From DASWFI01 sp036394315 (GTDB lineage: Bacteria; Patescibacteriota; Doudnabacteria; UBA920; O2-02-FULL-48-8): DNA of 27,783 bases. The position numbers and the translations under genes are program-made. Below the pieces are notes generated by a model, which searched no databases, was not told where the DNA came from, and saw only the letters and a program-made list of their open reading frames with translations. The stretch's first letter is position 1. Every line of letters begins with the position of its first letter. The stretch is taken from NCBI GenBank assembly GCA_036394315.1, contig DASWFI010000124.1, positions 1 through 27,783 on the forward strand, written 5' to 3'. Below, one piece after another: positions 21,696 through 27,783 of this stretch.

Positions 21696-24369
21696 ATTTG
21701 ATTCCGGCAAAATTGAGAGGCAATGTCGGGTTTCGAATTTTGTTGATAGTATTCACGTAACGCCCTTCGCCTAAAATCTCAGAAATCGAATCAGATGGCA
21801 CAGGGCCGTTGAAAATATATCCCTGAACTTTATCGCAATCATTGTCATATAGAAACTGCAGCTGCTCCAAAGTTTCCACTCCTTCAGCCACGACTGTCAT
21901 CCCCAGATTATGCCCGAGCGTGATCATGGACTTGGCGATGGCACAGTTGGCTTTATTTTTAGGAATCCCTGTGACAAAAGTCCGTTCGATCTTCAGCACA
22001 CTGAGAGGAAATTTTTGGATGTAATTGAGTGAAGAAAAGCCCATACTGAAATCATCCAAAGAAAATTTTATCCCCCATTTGGCCATGCTTTTCATATTTT
22101 TAAGCATAACGTTAGAACTTTCAAGCAAAACTCTCTCCGTAATTTCAAATTCGAGATTAGCGGGGTTGACACCTGTATCCTTTAAGGTCTGCTCTACAAT
22201 TTTTATAAAATGATTCTGCTTGAACTGGCGGGTGGAAATATTCACAGCCACCTTCAAGTTAGGAAAACCCGATTCGTTCCAGATTCTGTTTTGCTTACAG
22301 GCGTTTCTAAGTACTATTTCTCCCAATTGTTCGATCAATCCCGTGGTTTCAGCTAAAGGAATAAATTTGTCCGGCAAAGTCAAATGCAGCTGCTCATTCT
22401 GGATTCGAACCAAAGCTTCACTTTCTAAAATCTCCCCTGTTTTAAGATTGACCTGCGGCTGGTAATAAACTACTAATTGATTTTTATCAATCGCACGACG
22501 CAGCTGGTTCTCAAGATTAACATCATAACCGGCCACGATGGACATGCTATCATTATAGAACTGGTAGTTATTTTTCCCCTGTTCTTTCGCATGATATAAA
22601 GCTACTTCGGCGCACTGAATCAAGTCAGCCGCGACATTGGCATCGCGCGGATAAAAACTAATTCCAATGCTCGGAGTAATGTAAACTTCCTGGCCTTCAA
22701 GCACAAAAAAATGCTTAAAATCATTTAAAATATTGCTGGCCAAATCCTGAATCTCTGATTCGCTCTCGAAATCTTTACAAATAATCGCAAATTCATCCCC
22801 ACCAAACCGCGCTATTTCGGAGTTTGAATCCAGACAGGTTTGGATGCGCAAACCCGCTTCCTGGATCAATTTGTCTCCCGTCGGATGCCCCAGTGATTCA
22901 TTTATAAATTTAAAGCGGTCCAAATCTATAAGCAAAATCACAAACTTATCATTTTGCAGGGCCTTGAAGTTTATCTGCTCATTAAACCACGTCCGGTTCG
23001 GCAGTTTGGTCAATGAGTCATGGTAATATTGATGGCGGATTTTCTCTTCCGCGAGCCTGCGCTCGGTAATATCTCTGCTGATGGTCGAAAAGCCGATGCT
23101 TTCACCTTGCAAATTTTTTATAGGCGAAACAGTGATCGAGACTTCGATCCGCTCCCCATTTTTCTTGATGCGGGTGGTATCGTAATGCTCAATTTTGATT
23201 CCTTTTCTAATTTCAGTGAAGATGTTTGCTATTTCATCCGGCATCTCCTGTGGCACAATCAGTGAAATATGTCGGCCTATAGCTTCCTCAGTGGTATAAC
23301 CGTATAGCTTTTCCGCAGCAGCATTCCAGCTCGTGATAATTCCGTCCAAATTTTTTCCAACTATGGCATCGAAGGAATAGTCGACAATTCCCGACAAATA
23401 GGCGGCTGTTCGGGTCAGTTCACTGGTCCTTTCCTTTATCTCTTCTTCTAATTTACTGGTTAGTTTATGCAGTTTCGCTTCCGCTTCCTTGCGCGCCGTA
23501 ATATCCAGGGAAATATTCAACACACACTCCACCTTGCCATCTTTATCTCGGCTAAAAATACTGCCGTCAGTATGCAGCCATCGATATTTACCGTCCGCGT
23601 GTCTCATTCGATATTCGAAATTCACAATAACTTCGTTATCCGGATCTATATTTTCCTGGCTGTTGGCTTTTTCCAAAGCTTCGCCGTTCTTCACCATAAT
23701 CCAGTTCACATCGTCGGGATGCAGAAGCTGGCTGGCAAAACCTACTCCTCCTTGCAAAAACTCTTCCGGTCCATAACCTAAAATTTTACGGCAGGTCTCA
23801 TTAACGTACATATACTCGCCGGTTTTGATGTTATAAACGGCAATCATGCCGGGCGAGATATTCGCAACCTTTTTTATGAAATTATGATCGTCCAAAAACT
23901 TGATATTGGTTTCTATCAATTCCTTATGACTCGTCAGATCGTGAAAAATATTCACTGCCAGAATCACTTTTCCATTTTCCATAATCGGAGCGGCTTTAAC
24001 TTCCGCCCACCGGTAGGTTTTAGTGTCCTTACGAAGCCATTTTACTATCAGGCTGGCACTTTGCTCCCCCAGCAGGGCCAGGCGGCCTGGCAATAAATTG
24101 GGCGATATAGGCTCTCCGGCTTCATTGAACAATTCAAAATTTTCCATGATCCTCGATGTCGGGGTCTGGAGCAATTCGTCTATTGAATTAAAACCCAAAA
24201 CTTTGGCTGCTGCGGAATTGGCATAGACAATATTGCCCTGAGGATCCTGAACCGTAATCCCGTCCGCCACAGCCTGTAAAATATCTTCAAAATTTTTATA
24301 AGAGTAAAATTTTTCCAAAAGCTTCAAAATATCATCGTGCTTATTTGATTGGGAAGCTTGATAATCCAT
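21694..24369 (-). CDS. PAS-PAS-PAS-GGDEF-EAL cyclic di-GMP signalling protein
   Basis: 891 residues with no membrane segment. Three PAS domains lie at about 28-145, 160-295 and 320-440, the second followed by a PAC block (FEYRMRHADGKYRWLHTDGS). A coiled coil (KLHKLTSKLEEEIKERTSEL) links PAS 2 and 3. GGDEF at about 522-527 (ARFGGDEFAI) is intact, so diguanylate cyclase activity is plausible. The EAL domain keeps its key residues: EAL at 651, NIS, EITE, LDDFS, LKI, AEGVET and QGY, so phosphodiesterase activity is also plausible. Which activity dominates cannot be read. The gene stands alone. Confidence 0.95.
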   Translation of the reverse strand: MDYQASQSNKHDDILKLLEKFYSYKNFEDILQAVADGITVQDPQGNIVYANSAAAKVLGFNSIDELLQTPTSRIMENFELFNEAGEPISPNLLPGRLALLGEQSASLIVKWLRKDTKTYRWAEVKAAPIMENGKVILAVNIFHDLTSHKELIETNIKFLDDHNFIKKVANISPGMIAVYNIKTGEYMYVNETCRKILGYGPEEFLQGGVGFASQLLHPDDVNWIMVKNGEALEKANSQENIDPDNEVIVNFEYRMRHADGKYRWLHTDGSIFSRDKDGKVECVLNISLDITARKEAEAKLHKLTSKLEEEIKERTSELTRTAAYLSGIVDYSFDAIVGKNLDGIITSWNAAAEKLYGYTTEEAIGRHISLIVPQEMPDEIANIFTEIRKGIKIEHYDTTRIKKNGERIEVSITVSPIKNLQGESIGFSTISRDITERRLAEEKIRHQYYHDSLTKLPNRTWFNEQINFKALQNDKFVILLIDLDRFKFINESLGHPTGDKLIQEAGLRIQTCLDSNSEIARFGGDEFAIICKDFESESEIQDLASNILNDFKHFFVLEGQEVYITPSIGISFYPRDANVAADLIQCAEVALYHAKEQGKNNYQFYNDSMSIVAGYDVNLENQLRRAIDKNQLVVYYQPQVNLKTGEILESEALVRIQNEQLHLTLPDKFIPLAETTGLIEQLGEIVLRNACKQNRIWNESGFPNLKVAVNISTRQFKQNHFIKIVEQTLKDTGVNPANLEFEITERVLLESSNVMLKNMKSMAKWGIKFSLDDFSMGFSSLNYIQKFPLSVLKIERTFVTGIPKNKANCAIAKSMITLGHNLGMTVVAEGVETLEQLQFLYDNDCDKVQGYIFNGPVPSDSISEILGEGRYVNTINKIRNPTLPLNFAGIK

Positions 24370-24486
24370 ATGTGGTTTCTAAGAGGAGTGAACTCACTTA
24401 TACTTTACTCTTAAATTAAACCTTAAATTAATAGCAGAAAATCCAAAAAAATGTGCAAGAATTTGGATGAATGACTAATAATTGAG

Positions 24487-24879
24487 TCAGTTAACTAGTT
24501 GGGAAGTACAATGTGGACATCTCGTAGCTTTCAAAGATATCGGGCTCAAACAATACGGGCACTCTTTAATATTGGGCGCATCTTCGGAGTTTCGGCGGAA
24601 TCTGTTGATTTGCTTGACTAAAATAAACACTGCGAAGGCTACGATGAGAAAATTTATCGCAGCACTTAGAAATGATCCGATTCGAAGCACTGAATGTCCC
24701 TGCATGTGGAGGACAATGTTTTTAAAATTCACTTTCCCGACGAATATGTCGAGAATCGGATTAAATAAATCAGTGACAATGGAATTAACCACAGAAGTAA
24801 ACGCAGCACCTATAATCACACCGACTGCCAAGTCCAGCGCATTGCCTTTGATTGCAAATTCTTTAAACTCTTTCCACAT
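24487..24879 (-). CDS. mscL: Large-conductance mechanosensitive channel with zinc ribbon
   Basis: A pressure-relief channel of the cytoplasmic membrane, 130 residues. MWKEFKEFAIKGNALDLAVGVIIGAAFTSVVNSIVTDLFNP is the MscL N-terminal helix and TM1, and TM2 is at about 70-92. The usual C-terminal helical bundle is replaced by a zinc-ribbon-like end with C107, C110, C121 and C124 (CPYC...CPHC). The start overlaps the end of the transporter gene by 17 nt, so it is coupled to it and probably falls under the same FMN riboswitch transcript. Confidence 0.93.
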   Translation of the reverse strand: MWKEFKEFAIKGNALDLAVGVIIGAAFTSVVNSIVTDLFNPILDIFVGKVNFKNIVLHMQGHSVLRIGSFLSAAINFLIVAFAVFILVKQINRFRRNSEDAPNIKECPYCLSPISLKATRCPHCTSQLVN

Positions 24880-25780
24880 TTTCTAGCTCTTGGTTAACTA
24901 ATGTAAGTCTAGTGATTGCGAACAATAAAATCAAGCCGCCGACAATCTGCATAATCGAAAGCGAAGCCCCTAAAAATTTCCAGTTTACGATCACGGCCGC
25001 AAACGGAAATGCCAGCTCGCACAATGTCGCCACTGACGCTTTGGTGGAACGCAGGCCATAATAGTAAATCATTAATGATACAAAACCGGCCAAGACGGCG
25101 ATGATCAGTACGAATAGCCAGTCTTTGCCTGTCGCCGAACTGATTTGCTTCAAGGAGCCTGCATAAACATTCATCAAAAACAAAAACACCAGGGCGGATA
25201 AAAACCGCAGCGCGGTCATAACCTGAAAACTGACTTTTCGTAGGACAAATCGGCCAAAGACTGTGGAGCCACCCCAAAAAAAAGCTGCAGCCAGCGCCAA
25301 GACCACGCCCAGCATGTTTGAATTCCAGACAAACCCGGTGGGTCGCAAATCAGGAAACGATATAATATACGCACCGAGTATGGCGAGAATCGTCCAGCCC
25401 CAGAAATTCTTCGTTAATTTTTCTTTCAGCAGCCAAGCCGCCAGAGAAATAGCAATCAGCGGCTGCAACTTTTGCAGCAAAATCGCCACAGTAGGATTCA
25501 AATAATGAAAACTTTGTGTAAACATGACTGTGGCCAACGCTGATCCCCCGAAACCGATAAACACCACTGACAGCCACTCGCGCCAGGTTAATTTCTTCAA
25601 TTCGTGCAACCGCGGGAGTAAAATCGGTACCACCAAAAAGGCGATGACTATATGTTCCATGAGCACAATGGCTGTGGAAGAAATTTCAGTGGTTAAAAAT
25701 TTCCGAAAAGGAGCATCCACTGCCCAGAGCAGTGCTGCTATAGTAACCAACCACGGACCCCAATTGTATTTGCTAGACAT
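24863..25780 (-). CDS. EamA/DMT-family transporter, probable riboflavin importer
   Basis: 305 residues with about ten membrane helices in two EamA repeats (first from WGPWLVTIAALLWAVDAPFR; second from SNMLGVVLALAAAFFWGGSTVFGRFVL). The start MSSKYNWGPW at 25780 is chosen because it lies just after the riboswitch; an earlier in-frame ATG falls inside the riboswitch expression platform. An FMN aptamer directly upstream, and riboflavin kinase and a FAD-synthase-like gene before that, point to riboflavin import, as known for EamA-family RibN. Substrate assignment is inference from context. Confidence 0.85.
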   Translation of the reverse strand: MSSKYNWGPWLVTIAALLWAVDAPFRKFLTTEISSTAIVLMEHIVIAFLVVPILLPRLHELKKLTWREWLSVVFIGFGGSALATVMFTQSFHYLNPTVAILLQKLQPLIAISLAAWLLKEKLTKNFWGWTILAILGAYIISFPDLRPTGFVWNSNMLGVVLALAAAFFWGGSTVFGRFVLRKVSFQVMTALRFLSALVFLFLMNVYAGSLKQISSATGKDWLFVLIIAVLAGFVSLMIYYYGLRSTKASVATLCELAFPFAAVIVNWKFLGASLSIMQIVGGLILLFAITRLTLVNQELENVERV

Positions 25781-25781
25781 A

Positions 25782-25820
25782 ATAAAACCCCGAAAATTCA
25801 GGGCATGTGCAAAAAAGCAC
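25782..25820 (-). promoter_or_regulatory. Expression platform of the FMN riboswitch
   Basis: After the aptamer comes a hairpin (GTGC-TTTTTT-GCAC), then CCCTGAATTTTCGGGG followed by TTTTATT and the transporter ATG. The second hairpin looks like an intrinsic terminator. It also holds the only G-run that could serve as ribosome site, so control could be at transcription or translation. Confidence 0.6.
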
Positions 25821-25932
25821 ATCTTCTTCTATCCGGACTTTACCGTCGGCTCTGGAATCAAACCAGATCATGCTCCCTTAAGAGCTCGTGGGCTATACCA
25901 CCGATCACCGAATTGCACGGTACCCTGAAGAT
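25821..25932 (-). ncRNA. FMN riboswitch aptamer (RFN element)
   Basis: On the minus strand the element opens and closes with ATCTTC and GAAGAT (P1). Inside are the conserved blocks AGGGTACCGTGCAATTCGGT, GATCGGTGGTATAGCCC, CTGGTTTGATTCCAGA and GCCGACGGTAAAGTCCGG (25850-25833). These match the RFN consensus junctions in order and spacing. FMN binding normally shuts off flavin synthesis or uptake genes. It begins 2 nt after the riboflavin kinase stop and precedes the EamA transporter. Confidence 0.95.
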
Positions 25933-25934
25933 GA

Positions 25935-26306
25935 TTAATTGCTAGTATTATAGCTGCGAAAAAATTCTCTGGCAACCTGCTCATCTTGTCGCATCTGCTT
26001 CACCAGTGCTTCCTGAGTTTCAAACTTAAGATTATTACGAAGCTTTTTGATGGTTCTGATGGAAATCATCTTCTCATAAAGATTGCCGGAAAAATTTAAA
26101 AGATAAGCTTCGGCTTTCCGGTCCTGCTCGCCAAACGTTTGAGCCGCACCAATAAATATGATTGACGGATATTCCTTGCCTTCAACTTTCGTAATACCTA
26201 AAAATAAACCGTCAGGTACTGACGAATCAATATCAATATTAGCTGTTGGGTAACCAAGCTTCTTTCCCCGTCCCAAATTTTTTTTTACGATTCCCGATAT
26301 TTCCAT
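25935..26306 (-). CDS. Stand-alone riboflavin kinase
   Basis: Phosphorylates riboflavin to FMN. The 123 residues correspond to only the C-terminal kinase domain of bacterial RibF. GYPTAN (18-23) is the ATP/Mg loop, AEAYLLNFSGNLY carries the likely catalytic glutamate (E66), and the end EALVKQMRQDEQVAREFF is typical. The FAD synthase half is missing from this protein but a separate nucleotidyltransferase gene lies 70 nt upstream. The last codons contain the promoter for the next, riboswitch-controlled transcript. Confidence 0.92.
   Translation of the reverse strand: MEISGIVKKNLGRGKKLGYPTANIDIDSSVPDGLFLGITKVEGKEYPSIIFIGAAQTFGEQDRKAEAYLLNFSGNLYEKMISIRTIKKLRNNLKFETQEALVKQMRQDEQVAREFFRSYNTSN
25947..25975 (-). 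promoter_or_regulatory. Promoter of the FMN riboswitch transcript, inside the riboflavin kinase gene
   Basis: On the minus strand, TTGCCA (25970-25975), a 17-nt spacer and a perfect TATAAT (25947-25952). Transcription would start near 25940, about 8 nt before the aptamer. It lets the transporter and mscL be controlled apart from the kinase. Confidence 0.8.
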
Positions 26307-26325
26307 AAGGTTCTCTTCAATTTAG

Positions 26326-26368
26326 AACTCCCCCACCCTCGACGGGAGAGGGGTCGGGGTGAGGGTGT
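26326..26368. repeat. GC-rich REP-like palindromic repeat
   Basis: Between the nucleotidyltransferase and kinase genes lies a C-rich then G-rich stretch with a perfect CACCCTC/GAGGGTG pair and further CCCC/GGGG pairing. It is far more GC-rich than its flanks. It resembles the dispersed CCCTCACCCC-type REP elements of many bacteria. It might stabilise or separate the two coding parts of the message. Confidence 0.5.
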
Positions 26369-26376
26369 CTTTAAAC

Positions 26377-26784
26377 TTAAATCTTTAACCTAATCTTCGA
26401 ACTTTTAAATACGGTCGGCCGAAAAGGCTTCAATCTTATCACTTTAGCCTTCAATCCCCGCTTTTGCAACTCTTTCGGCAAATCACCGACAAAGGAACCC
26501 TGATCATAGCCGAGCGCTATAAGATCCGGTTTTTCTTTCACAATATGGGGCCAGGGGTCTTTCGTGCCCCCAAGTATAACTTTTTTCGCAATCTTCAGTT
26601 GCTTTACATATGCCATCCGCTTTTTCTCATTGAAAACCGGCTTTTTGCCTTTTACTTTTTTTACATTCACATCCCGAGCTACTGATACGATTAAAAAACT
26701 CCCAAGCTTTTTCGCTTGTTTCAAAAAACTAATATGCCCGGGATGCAACAAATCAAAAACCCCGAATACCATGACTTTCTTCAT
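26377..26784 (-). CDS. Cytidylyltransferase-fold nucleotidyltransferase, probable FAD synthase
   Basis: 135 residues of the TagD/RibL family. FGVFDLLHPGHISFLKQAKKLG carries the HxGH nucleotide-binding motif (H14-H17), and LIALGYDQ and the terminal SSKIRLK match the rest of the fold. Single-domain archaeal RibL proteins of this size make FAD from FMN; related proteins make CDP-glycerol. The riboflavin kinase and FMN-controlled transporter next door favour FAD synthase, but specificity is inference. No clear promoter lies in the 30 nt between the preceding terminator and the start. Confidence 0.82.
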   Translation of the reverse strand: MKKVMVFGVFDLLHPGHISFLKQAKKLGSFLIVSVARDVNVKKVKGKKPVFNEKKRMAYVKQLKIAKKVILGGTKDPWPHIVKEKPDLIALGYDQGSFVGDLPKELQKRGLKAKVIRLKPFRPTVFKSSKIRLKI

Positions 26785-26811
26785 AACAACACTAGCATAC
26801 CTAATTTGGAC

Positions 26812-26854
26812 AAAAAAAAGAAGCCTGGAATCTCAGTATGAGAATTCCAAGCTT
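26812..26854 (-). terminator. Terminator of the third small-gene cassette
   Basis: In transcript order AAGCTTGGAATTCTCA pairs imperfectly with TGAGATTCCAGGCTT, followed by CTTTTTTTT. It ends the two-gene unit at 27264-26893 before the flavin genes. Confidence 0.8.
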
Positions 26855-26892
26855 GTGCGGCGCCCGATCGCTTCGGTTTGAGGCGGTTCTCC

Positions 26893-27057
26893 TCACACCC
26901 CATAGCCGGGGGCTTTGATCTGTCCATCGGGATCCAGTTCGAGATCTTCCGCAAGTGGCTCCTCAGAGGGACGTACAGCTTCTGTAGAGCGCGGTACTTC
27001 CGCCCGACGACGAGCTTCAGCGTCTTTCTTCCACAGTTCATCGGCGCGAGGATCCAT
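26893..27057 (-). CDS. Very small acidic protein, unknown
   Basis: 54 residues from MDPRADELWKKDAEARRRAE, with a Pro/Glu/Asp-rich second half ending DPDGQIKAPGYGV. AAAGGA lies about 10 nt upstream of the ATG. It has a strongly charged, disordered-looking character like the cassette near tuf. It lies 3 nt after the preceding gene and shares its transcript. Confidence 0.65.
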   Translation of the reverse strand: MDPRADELWKKDAEARRRAEVPRSTEAVRPSEEPLAEDLELDPDGQIKAPGYGV

Positions 27058-27060
27058 GGA

Positions 27061-27264
27061 TCACGTCCTTTCCTGATCTACAATCGTTAACTTGCCGGTA
27101 GGCTGGTTCTTTCGAAGCTCTCTGATCCTATCCTGTGCATGCCCAATATCGTGCATGAGGTTTGGCGGCAGCGCCGTCCCAGCACTTTTATGTCTATAAT
27201 ACTGGGTCATGAGTTGGGCCAACTTAGTTTCGTGTCCGGCGGCTTCTCTAACCGAATCCTCCAT
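27061..27264 (-). CDS. Small helical protein, unknown
   Basis: 67 residues, MEDSVREAAGHETKLAQLMT followed by QYYRHKSAGTALPPNLMHDI and a basic RIRELRKNQPTGK. The start is supported by GGAGGT upstream. It is probably two helices, soluble, of no recognised family. The Shine-Dalgarno site lies in a possible hairpin (CCAGAT/ATCTGG), so translation may be modulated. It is the first gene of a two-gene unit next to an IS200-type element end. Confidence 0.65.
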   Translation of the reverse strand: MEDSVREAAGHETKLAQLMTQYYRHKSAGTALPPNLMHDIGHAQDRIRELRKNQPTGKLTIVDQERT

Positions 27265-27328
27265 AGATTTCTACCTCCAGATCAATATCCGAAAATCAGA
27301 TACTAATCTGGGGGAACAATGACGTCCT

Positions 27329-27348
27329 CCCCGGGCTGAAGCCCGGGG
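27329..27348. repeat. Subterminal hairpin of the IS200/IS605 element
   Basis: A perfect 8-bp stem, CCCCGGGC and GCCCGGGG, with a four-base loop (TTCA on the tnpA strand). It is the typical imperfectly conserved end hairpin recognised by TnpA. Confidence 0.8.
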
Positions 27349-27402
27349 TTTCCTTTGCTTGAGCTAACACCACCTCGTCTTCGCTCGGGCTCAAGCTAGG
27401 AT

Positions 27403-27783
27403 TCATGAGAATTCGGCAGTGATGTCTCTACCTCTGTCATCTTTGTTTTGTCTGTCAATATACTTTCTGATCTGATCTTCATTCAGGCCTACCGAGGACA
27501 CAAAATAACCGTCGCTCCAAACACCACCTCGACGGTAGAGTTCTTTCATGAATTTAAAGCGTTTGCGAAGGTAGAACGCACTATGTCCTTTCAGTTTCTG
27601 CACCACTTCGGATACTGCATACTTGGGTGGAATTTCCATGAGAATATGGACATGGTCATCACCAGTGTTGATATTATCAAAATACAAATCAGGATACTGT
27701 CTTTGGACTTCATACAGGAATTTGATCAGTTCAGATCGGACATAGTGCTTGAGGATCTTGCGACGGTATTTTGTGCCCCAAAC
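27403..27783 (-). CDS. tnpA: IS200-like transposase TnpA (partial at window edge)
   Basis: A Y1-type HUH single-strand transposase. 126 residues are visible, entering from the right edge (VWGTKYRRKILKHYVRSE). The HUH metal site is DDHVHILMEIPP, and the catalytic tyrosine is likely in GLNEDQIRKYIDRQ. SEVVQKLKGHSAFYLRKRF and WSDGYFVSSVG are diagnostic of the family. Only the first residues are missing, so the gene may be intact. Confidence 0.93.
   Translation of the reverse strand, partial: VWGTKYRRKILKHYVRSELIKFLYEVQRQYPDLYFDNINTGDDHVHILMEIPPKYAVSEVVQKLKGHSAFYLRKRFKFMKELYRRGGVWSDGYFVSSVGLNEDQIRKYIDRQNKDDRGRDITAEFS

Larger units (their letters stand above)
27320..27783 (-). mobile_element. 3' part of an IS200/IS605-family element
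   Basis: The tnpA frame is followed by two hairpins typical of the right end: GCTTGAGC/GCTCAAGC (27357-27396) and CCCCGGGC-TGAA-GCCCGGGG (27329-27348). After them GGAGGACGTC probably reaches the element boundary near 27320. These elements move as single-stranded DNA, with hairpins recognised by the transposase. The left end and any tnpB are outside the window. Confidence 0.75.

Noticed and set aside
25781..25822. Earlier ATG for the EamA transporter at 25822
   Set aside because: It lies at the edge of the FMN aptamer, and the added residues are encoded by the expression platform.
26781..27041. 86-residue minus-strand frame across the third cassette terminator
   Set aside because: It crosses the terminator, overlaps two better genes in other frames and has no ribosome site.

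Overview
The window looks like chromosomal DNA of a Candidate Phyla Radiation (Patescibacteria) bacterium. It carries a bacterial S10-spc ribosomal protein cluster with no L30 gene between rpsE and rplO, an absence known to be general in CPR. It also has very tight gene packing (many 1-nt stop/start overlaps), an adenylate kinase without a zinc LID, and several tiny lineage-specific genes. No tRNA, rRNA or CRISPR array was recognised. The exact CPR lineage cannot be decided from the sequence.

Layout. (1) 1-140: 3' end of an IS30-family element, abutting map. (2) 141-2027 (-): map, an adenylate-kinase-like paralogue and adk, behind a terminator and a possible leaderless promoter. (3) 2130-13743 (-): the S10-spc block, read rpsJ, rplC, [GDPD], rplD, rplW, rplB, [lipoprotein], rpsS, rplV, rpsC, rplP, rpmC, rpsQ, rplN, rplX, rplE, rpsN, rpsH, rplF, rplR, rpsE, rplO, secY. 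Two non-ribosomal genes sit inside it, and a terminator-like hairpin separates rpsJ from rplC. (4) 13829-15230 (-): tuf with its own promoter, long leader and terminator. (5) 15242-16715 (+): tiny GC-rich genes with strong Shine-Dalgarno sites and two near-identical terminators, including a zf-HC2 zinc-finger protein. (6) 16842-20120 (-): str operon rpsL-rpsG-fusA, with two mutually exclusive hairpins in the rpsL leader. (7) 20145-20770 (+): a second tiny-gene cassette encoding a small membrane-anchored protein. (8) 20780-21695: M50 protease (-) and rpmB (+) from a divergent region. (9) 21694-24369 (-): a triple-PAS GGDEF-EAL protein. (10) 24487-26784 (-): a flavin salvage locus of a RibL-like nucleotidyltransferase, a stand-alone riboflavin kinase, then an internal promoter and an FMN riboswitch controlling an EamA transporter, with mscL overlapping its end. 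(11) 26817-27264 (-): a third tiny-gene cassette. (12) 27320-27783 (-): 3' end of an IS200/IS605 element.

How it works together. Most of the window is translation and export machinery. The clearest regulatory story is the flavin locus. The organism probably imports riboflavin through an FMN-sensing DMT transporter and converts it to FMN and FAD with two separate single-domain enzymes in place of bifunctional RibF. The least explained material is the set of GC-rich mini-cassettes wedged between housekeeping operons. They have their own promoters, consensus Shine-Dalgarno sites and terminators, and they encode small highly charged proteins of unknown function.
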